This document shows, piece by piece, positions 60,393 to 64,000 of a stretch of DNA of 64,000 nt; the stretch's first letter is position 1; every line of letters begins with the position of its first letter. The notes below the pieces were generated by a model that was not told where the DNA came from, made no database searches, and worked only from the letters and a program-made list of their open reading frames with translations. Location: assembly GCA_964397255.1 (NCBI GenBank), contig CAYNHQ010000004.1, forward strand, positions 1-64,000, given 5' to 3'. This DNA is from CAYNHQ01 sp964397255 (GTDB taxonomy: Bacteria > Bdellovibrionota_G > JALEGL01 > DATDPG01). A program made the position numbers and the translations under genes.

Positions 60393-63300
60393 TTGAGTGT
60401 GGCGCTCAAAGCCAACTGGTCAGATGTTCTCAAGGCGGATCTAGGTAAACTTAGCGAACTTGCCGCTGCACATGGGAAAAGCAATCAGGTCACGCTCAAG
60501 GAAGGAGAGCGCCGTACCGTCACCGTATTATTCCTGGATATTCAAGGATTTACGGCCATGAGCGAAAAGCTGGATCCCGAAGATGTGCAGCTGATTGTAG
60601 ACAATTGCTTCAAAATTTTGACCCACGAAATCGAAAAATATCAGGGCTACATCGACAAGTACGAGGGAGACCGGATGATGGCGCTCTTTGGAAGCCGCCA
60701 GGCATCGGAACAGGATTGCGAGCGGGCGCTTTTGGCCGCGTTGGAGATGAGGGCCAAGTTCGTCGATATCAATAAGATTTTGGCCGAACGAAACATCCAA
60801 ATTGGAATTCGAATCGGCGTGAACACGGGGTTGGTAGTGACCGGCCGAATCGGAAAGGGGCGTGATCAAGATTTTACGGTGATGGGCGATGCCGTGAACC
60901 TCGCTTCGCGTCTCGAGACAAATGCCCCTCCGGGGGAGATCCTCGTCAGCGAAGAAGTTTGTCGGTCGGCGGGCAATTCTTTCATTTACGAAAGTCTGGG
61001 AAAAATCGAAGTCAAAGGAAAGAGTGAACCGGTCGCCGCATTCATGGTGAAAGGAAGGAATCTCAATCGGACCGAGCGCTGGGAACGATCTCCTTTTACC
61101 AAACGAAGCGGATATGTGGGGCGCGAAGCGGAGCACCAACGTTTGATGGCGACGTCGCGAGAGCTCCTGGCGGCCAAACAAGGAGTAAGAACCATGGTGA
61201 TTGCTGCTCCCGCAGGAGTCGGAAAATCTCGTCTCGTTCACGAATTCATGAAAAGTTTCGGGTCCGCCGATCGCGGTCCGATGTTTGTTCGCGCAGCCGC
61301 CCCGGCGGATCATTCCGAGCCCCTGGGACTCTTTTCAGATCTTTTTCGCAGGCTCATGATCGATAAAACACTTTTTCAGAAAGTGGATTCAAATCTTCAT
61401 CTGATGATCCATTTCATGGCGGGCGTGGCCGAAGCCGATGGTCGAATTCTTGCTCTCGAACCCCAGGCGCTTCGCCTGGAAATGCAATTGACGATCAGCC
61501 GCGTCCTCGAAAGCCTTTCAAAAAGCGCAGCAGAAAGCGGACGATCGTTTCTGGTGGTGCATTTTGACGATCTTCAATGGTCCGACCATGCCTCCATGGA
61601 GGCGCTTGGTTTTGTCGGAGAGAATCTGCAGTCGGCGAAACCTATCCTTTTCCTTTGGACCGTGCGCCCCGAGTTTCCTGCGCCCGACGCCTTGCGGAAG
61701 GCCTTCCACATCGAAACGATCGAGCTTTCTCCTCTTTCAGAAAACGCTTGCCGATCCATTCTTTTAAACACGCTCGAGGGGGTCGAGTTATCGGCGGGGG
61801 ATCAGGAGAAATTGGTTCGCAGAAGCGGAGGAAATCCTTTTTTTATGGAGGAGCTCATTCAGTCACTCGTCGATGACGGAACGCTTCTCCGCAAGGGAGA
61901 GCATTGGTCTCTTCACCGTCCGATTGAGGAAGCCAGCCTTCCCGAATCGGTGAATCGAATATTACTCAGCCGTATCGATCGCCTGGAAAGTGCGCTCAAA
62001 GAATCACTCATGGCGGCTGCGGTGGCCGGGGAAACTGTTCCCCTTCGGCTTCTGGAAATCGTCGGACAGCGAATGGGACTGGATCTTGGCGCCGTGGAGG
62101 GGCGATATCGGACGCTTGCCGACCATGGGTTCGTTTACTGGGCTTCGCAAGAAGGTCCTTTAGGGCAAGAAGTGGTGTTTCGTCACGCGCTCACGCGCGA
62201 TGTGGTCTATTCCACGCTTCTGAATCACAACAAAAAGATTCTGCATGAAATCGTCGGCCGTGGGTTTGAACAACTCTATTCCGGTCATGTCGCGGAACAT
62301 GCTGCACTTCTTTTCCACCATTACGTGAATGCAGGTCTGGGAACCGAAGCCGTAAAATACGGTCTCTTGGCGATGGATCAAATGACACGGACTTACTCCG
62401 CTAAAGAAGGAAGAGGGGTGATTGAAAAATTACGAACTCTGTTGATAGAGGGCACCGAGGTATCGGATCGGTTTCAAATTGAAGTCGAGCTTTTGGAGGC
62501 GGAGAACCGATTTGTGGATTTTCTCGGAGAGAGAACCGCTCAAAAAAATATTGTCGAAGCTCTGGTAACCAGAGCCAGAGAGCAACCTTCACCGCTTCTC
62601 GATGCGCGCGTAGCCTTAGCTCAAGCGATGTACTTTCATGGGGTTGGAGACTTTCGAAAGACACGTGAATATGCATTGGCGGGACTCACGTCGCTATCGG
62701 ATCAAAAAGGTACGGAAAAACTTCGGATGGATCTTCTGCGTAACCTCGGAATCGCTTGCTACAATATTGGGGAGTTCTCGGCGGCTCTGGAACATTACGT
62801 TCAGGGGTTGACGCTTGCACAAACCATGGGAGATCGCAATGCCGAGGCTTCTTTTCTCAACGTCATTGGTCTTGTTCATTTTCGAATGGGGCATTCCGAG
62901 GAAGCGGTAAAAAAATACTCGGCCGCGCTGGAGATCATCATGGTGATCGGAGATCGCCGAGGAGAGGCCAATGCGACAGGAAATCGGGGTCTCGTATATT
63001 GGACGCTGGGCGAATATAGTTTGGCCCTCGATCAATTAAAGCGGAGTCACGAAGTTTTTCGTGAGATTGGTTTTCGAAAAGGTGAAGCGGTGACTCTTGG
63101 GAACATAGGTGTGATTCACCACAAGTTGGGACAATATGAGGAGGCCCTGCGTTGTTATGAAGCGGCGCTCGCGATTCGGCGCGAGATTCGCGACCAGGCC
63201 GGGGAAGGCTTTGATCTTGTGAACGTCGGAGCGGCTCATTTGCAGCTCGGAAATCTTTCTCAGGCCCTGATGAATTTGGAGGCCGGCCTTTGGGTGGCAA

Positions 63301-63791
63301 GGGAAGCGGGAGTTCAATACCTTATGGCCGAGGCGCTTAATTCGCTGAGCACGACCTATCGAAAAATGGGGGAAAGAGATCCTTTGTTTATGGAGAAATC
63401 CCGAATGTCTGCCGAGGAAGCGCTTCGAATCGGACTGGAACATAATCTGGTTCCGGCCCGAATTAAGGCCCTTTCAAATCTCGGACGAACACTGATGGAG
63501 CAGGGAAAGCTGGATCGTGGGCTGGAAATGAGTTGCTCTTCCATGAAATTGGTGGCGACGCATCCGACAGGCGTGGAGGGCGCTGAAGAGGAGGCGCATA
63601 TCAATCACTACGAAATTCTCAAAAAGTCGGGGAAGGAAAAGGACGCAAGTGAGGTCCTTCAGGCATTGGTAACTCTTATCGAGAAACGCTCCGTCGCAAT
63701 TCGAGAAGAGAAGTTTCGAAAGAGTTTTCTCGAATCGGTTCCCCAGAATCGATTTGCCATGGAAGAATGGAAACATGGATCCCGCGGCTAA
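60393..63791 (+). CDS. Adenylate/guanylate cyclase-AAA-TPR protein
   Basis: The 1132-residue protein has an N-terminal class III nucleotidyl cyclase domain with metal-binding Asp49 (FLDIQGFT) and Asp93 (YEGDRMMALFG), base-selecting Lys89 and Asp160, and transition-state Asn169 and Arg173 (GDAVNLASRLE). An AAA ATPase follows (Walker A near 268-276 in APAGVGKSRL; Walker B near residue 390, FLVVHFDDLQWSD), then many TPR repeats (residues 700-1100). The residues favour ATP as substrate. A TTG at 60393 is used as start without a clear ribosome site. Its end overlaps the kinase gene by 17 bases. Confidence 0.85.
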   Translation: MSVALKANWSDVLKADLGKLSELAAAHGKSNQVTLKEGERRTVTVLFLDIQGFTAMSEKLDPEDVQLIVDNCFKILTHEIEKYQGYIDKYEGDRMMALFGSRQASEQDCERALLAALEMRAKFVDINKILAERNIQIGIRIGVNTGLVVTGRIGKGRDQDFTVMGDAVNLASRLETNAPPGEILVSEEVCRSAGNSFIYESLGKIEVKGKSEPVAAFMVKGRNLNRTERWERSPFTKRSGYVGREAEHQRLMATSRELLAAKQGVRTMVIAAPAGVGKSRLVHEFMKSFGSADRGPMFVRAAAPADHSEPLGLFSDLFRRLMIDKTLFQKVDSNLHLMIHFMAGVAEADGRILALEPQALRLEMQLTISRVLESLSKSAAESGRSFLVVHFDDLQWSDHASMEALGFVGENLQSAKPILFLWTVRPEFPAPDALRKAFHIETIELSPLSENACRSILLNTLEGVELSAGDQEKLVRRSGGNPFFMEELIQSLVDDGTLLRKGEHWSLHRPIEEASLPESVNRILLSRIDRLESALKESLMAAAVAGETVPLRLLEIVGQRMGLDLGAVEGRYRTLADHGFVYWASQEGPLGQEVVFRHALTRDVVYSTLLNHNKKILHEIVGRGFEQLYSGHVAEHAALLFHHYVNAGLGTEAVKYGLLAMDQMTRTYSAKEGRGVIEKLRTLLIEGTEVSDRFQIEVELLEAENRFVDFLGERTAQKNIVEALVTRAREQPSPLLDARVALAQAMYFHGVGDFRKTREYALAGLTSLSDQKGTEKLRMDLLRNLGIACYNIGEFSAALEHYVQGLTLAQTMGDRNAEASFLNVIGLVHFRMGHSEEAVKKYSAALEIIMVIGDRRGEANATGNRGLVYWTLGEYSLALDQLKRSHEVFREIGFRKGEAVTLGNIGVIHHKLGQYEEALRCYEAALAIRREIRDQAGEGFDLVNVGAAHLQLGNLSQALMNLEAGLWVAREAGVQYLMAEALNSLSTTYRKMGERDPLFMEKSRMSAEEALRIGLEHNLVPARIKALSNLGRTLMEQGKLDRGLEMSCSSMKLVATHPTGVEGAEEEAHINHYEILKKSGKEKDASEVLQALVTLIEKRSVAIREEKFRKSFLESVPQNRFAMEEWKHGSRG

Positions 63792-64000
63792 CGTTTCGCC
63801 TTCCCAGCCGATTCGATTCGGGAAATTTTGGCTGATCGAAAAGGTTGCCTCCGGTGGCATGGCGGAAATTTATAAGGCCGTCGCAACGACTGCCGATGGA
63901 AAGCGCCAGATTCTAGCGATCAAACGAATCCTTCCACAATATTCGAACGACGAAGAGTTTGTTTCGATGCTGGTCGATGAAGCGAAGCTGATGGTGCTTT
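63775..64000 (+). CDS. Ser/Thr protein kinase, partial
   Basis: The visible 75 residues contain the kinase start: a Gly loop VASGGMAEIYKA (G-x-G-x-x-G-like) and the ATP-binding Lys in LAIKRIL. The rest lies beyond the window. Its start overlaps the cyclase stop by 17 bases, so the two are co-expressed, a pairing common in Myxococcota and Bdellovibrionota-like bacteria. Confidence 0.85.
   Translation, partial: MDPAANVSPSQPIRFGKFWLIEKVASGGMAEIYKAVATTADGKRQILAIKRILPQYSNDEEFVSMLVDEAKLMVL

Noticed and set aside
60528..61313. Long minus-strand reading of 261 codons
   Set aside because: It is the antisense shadow of the cyclase/AAA gene, which has full catalytic motifs; the shadow has no motif.
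1..64000. CRISPR array
   Set aside because: No regularly spaced direct repeats of 24-40 bases with unique spacers were found by eye.

Overview
The window looks like a chromosomal segment of a Gram-negative, deltaproteobacteria-like bacterium. I would guess Bdellovibrionota or Myxococcota, but the sequence alone does not prove it. Supporting signs are secreted and lipidated proteins, a DegQ-type periplasmic protease, an outer-membrane barrel protein, an initiator-type cyclase-AAA-TPR protein followed by a Ser/Thr kinase, an HD-GYP response regulator, PilZ and sigma-54 signalling proteins, and frequent GTG/TTG starts. Genes are packed tightly, many with ATGA or TGATG overlaps. No rRNA gene, intact tRNA gene or CRISPR array was seen.

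Layout. (1) 1-3814: an outer-membrane protein and a zinc/manganese-type ABC importer (znuA-znuC-znuB). (2) 3815-11771: an accessory island in which three copies of the 3' part of an initiator-type tRNA-Met, plus one decayed copy, punctuate cassettes. The cassettes carry a nucleotidyltransferase/wHTH pair, an AbiEi/AbiEii toxin-antitoxin pair with a phosphoesterase, and a Fic protein. Two copies share a preceding block of equal length, and a tyrosine-recombinase C-terminus lies next to one of them. (3) 11794-23153: a long co-directional run holding the kynurenine catabolic route from tryptophan to the 2-aminomuconate level (TDO, formamidase, KMO, kynureninase, HAO, ACMSD, aldehyde dehydrogenase, RidA-type deaminase), with an NDH-2-type dehydrogenase and an atypical SDR. 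(4) 23150-26438: modABC molybdate importer followed by degQ. (5) 27501-35428: Fe-S assembly operon rrf2-nuoB-sufB-sufC-sufD-sufS-sufU-mrp, with an operator-like palindrome in its promoter. (6) 35473-41467: a membrane glycosyltransferase-like protein, a release-factor-like protein, thymidine kinase, a nuclease-family protein, htpX, and a 521-bp higBA insertion flanked by a 36-bp direct repeat. (7) 41684-49549: HD-GYP regulator, two giant tandem ATPase-TPR paralogues with what look like remnant cyclase domains, a lipoprotein and a DUF309 protein. (8) 49539-54033: a three-gene operon coding an aldo/keto reductase, a PLP aminotransferase and a LuxE-LuxC fusion, without luciferase. (9) 54052-64000: a second aminotransferase, PilZ, DedA, a sigma-54 activator broken by an in-frame TAA, a BtuF-like protein, and an intact adenylate-cyclase-like AAA-TPR protein followed by a Ser/Thr kinase that runs off the end.

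The strongest candidates for something new are the tRNA-fragment-punctuated cassette array (3815-11771), the tiny higBA element that rebuilt the 3' end of a nuclease gene and separated it from thymidine kinase (37923-38479), and the LuxE-LuxC/aminotransferase/AKR operon (49539-54033), which could turn a carboxylic acid into an aldehyde and then an amine. All functional statements are from reading the sequence; no database search was run.
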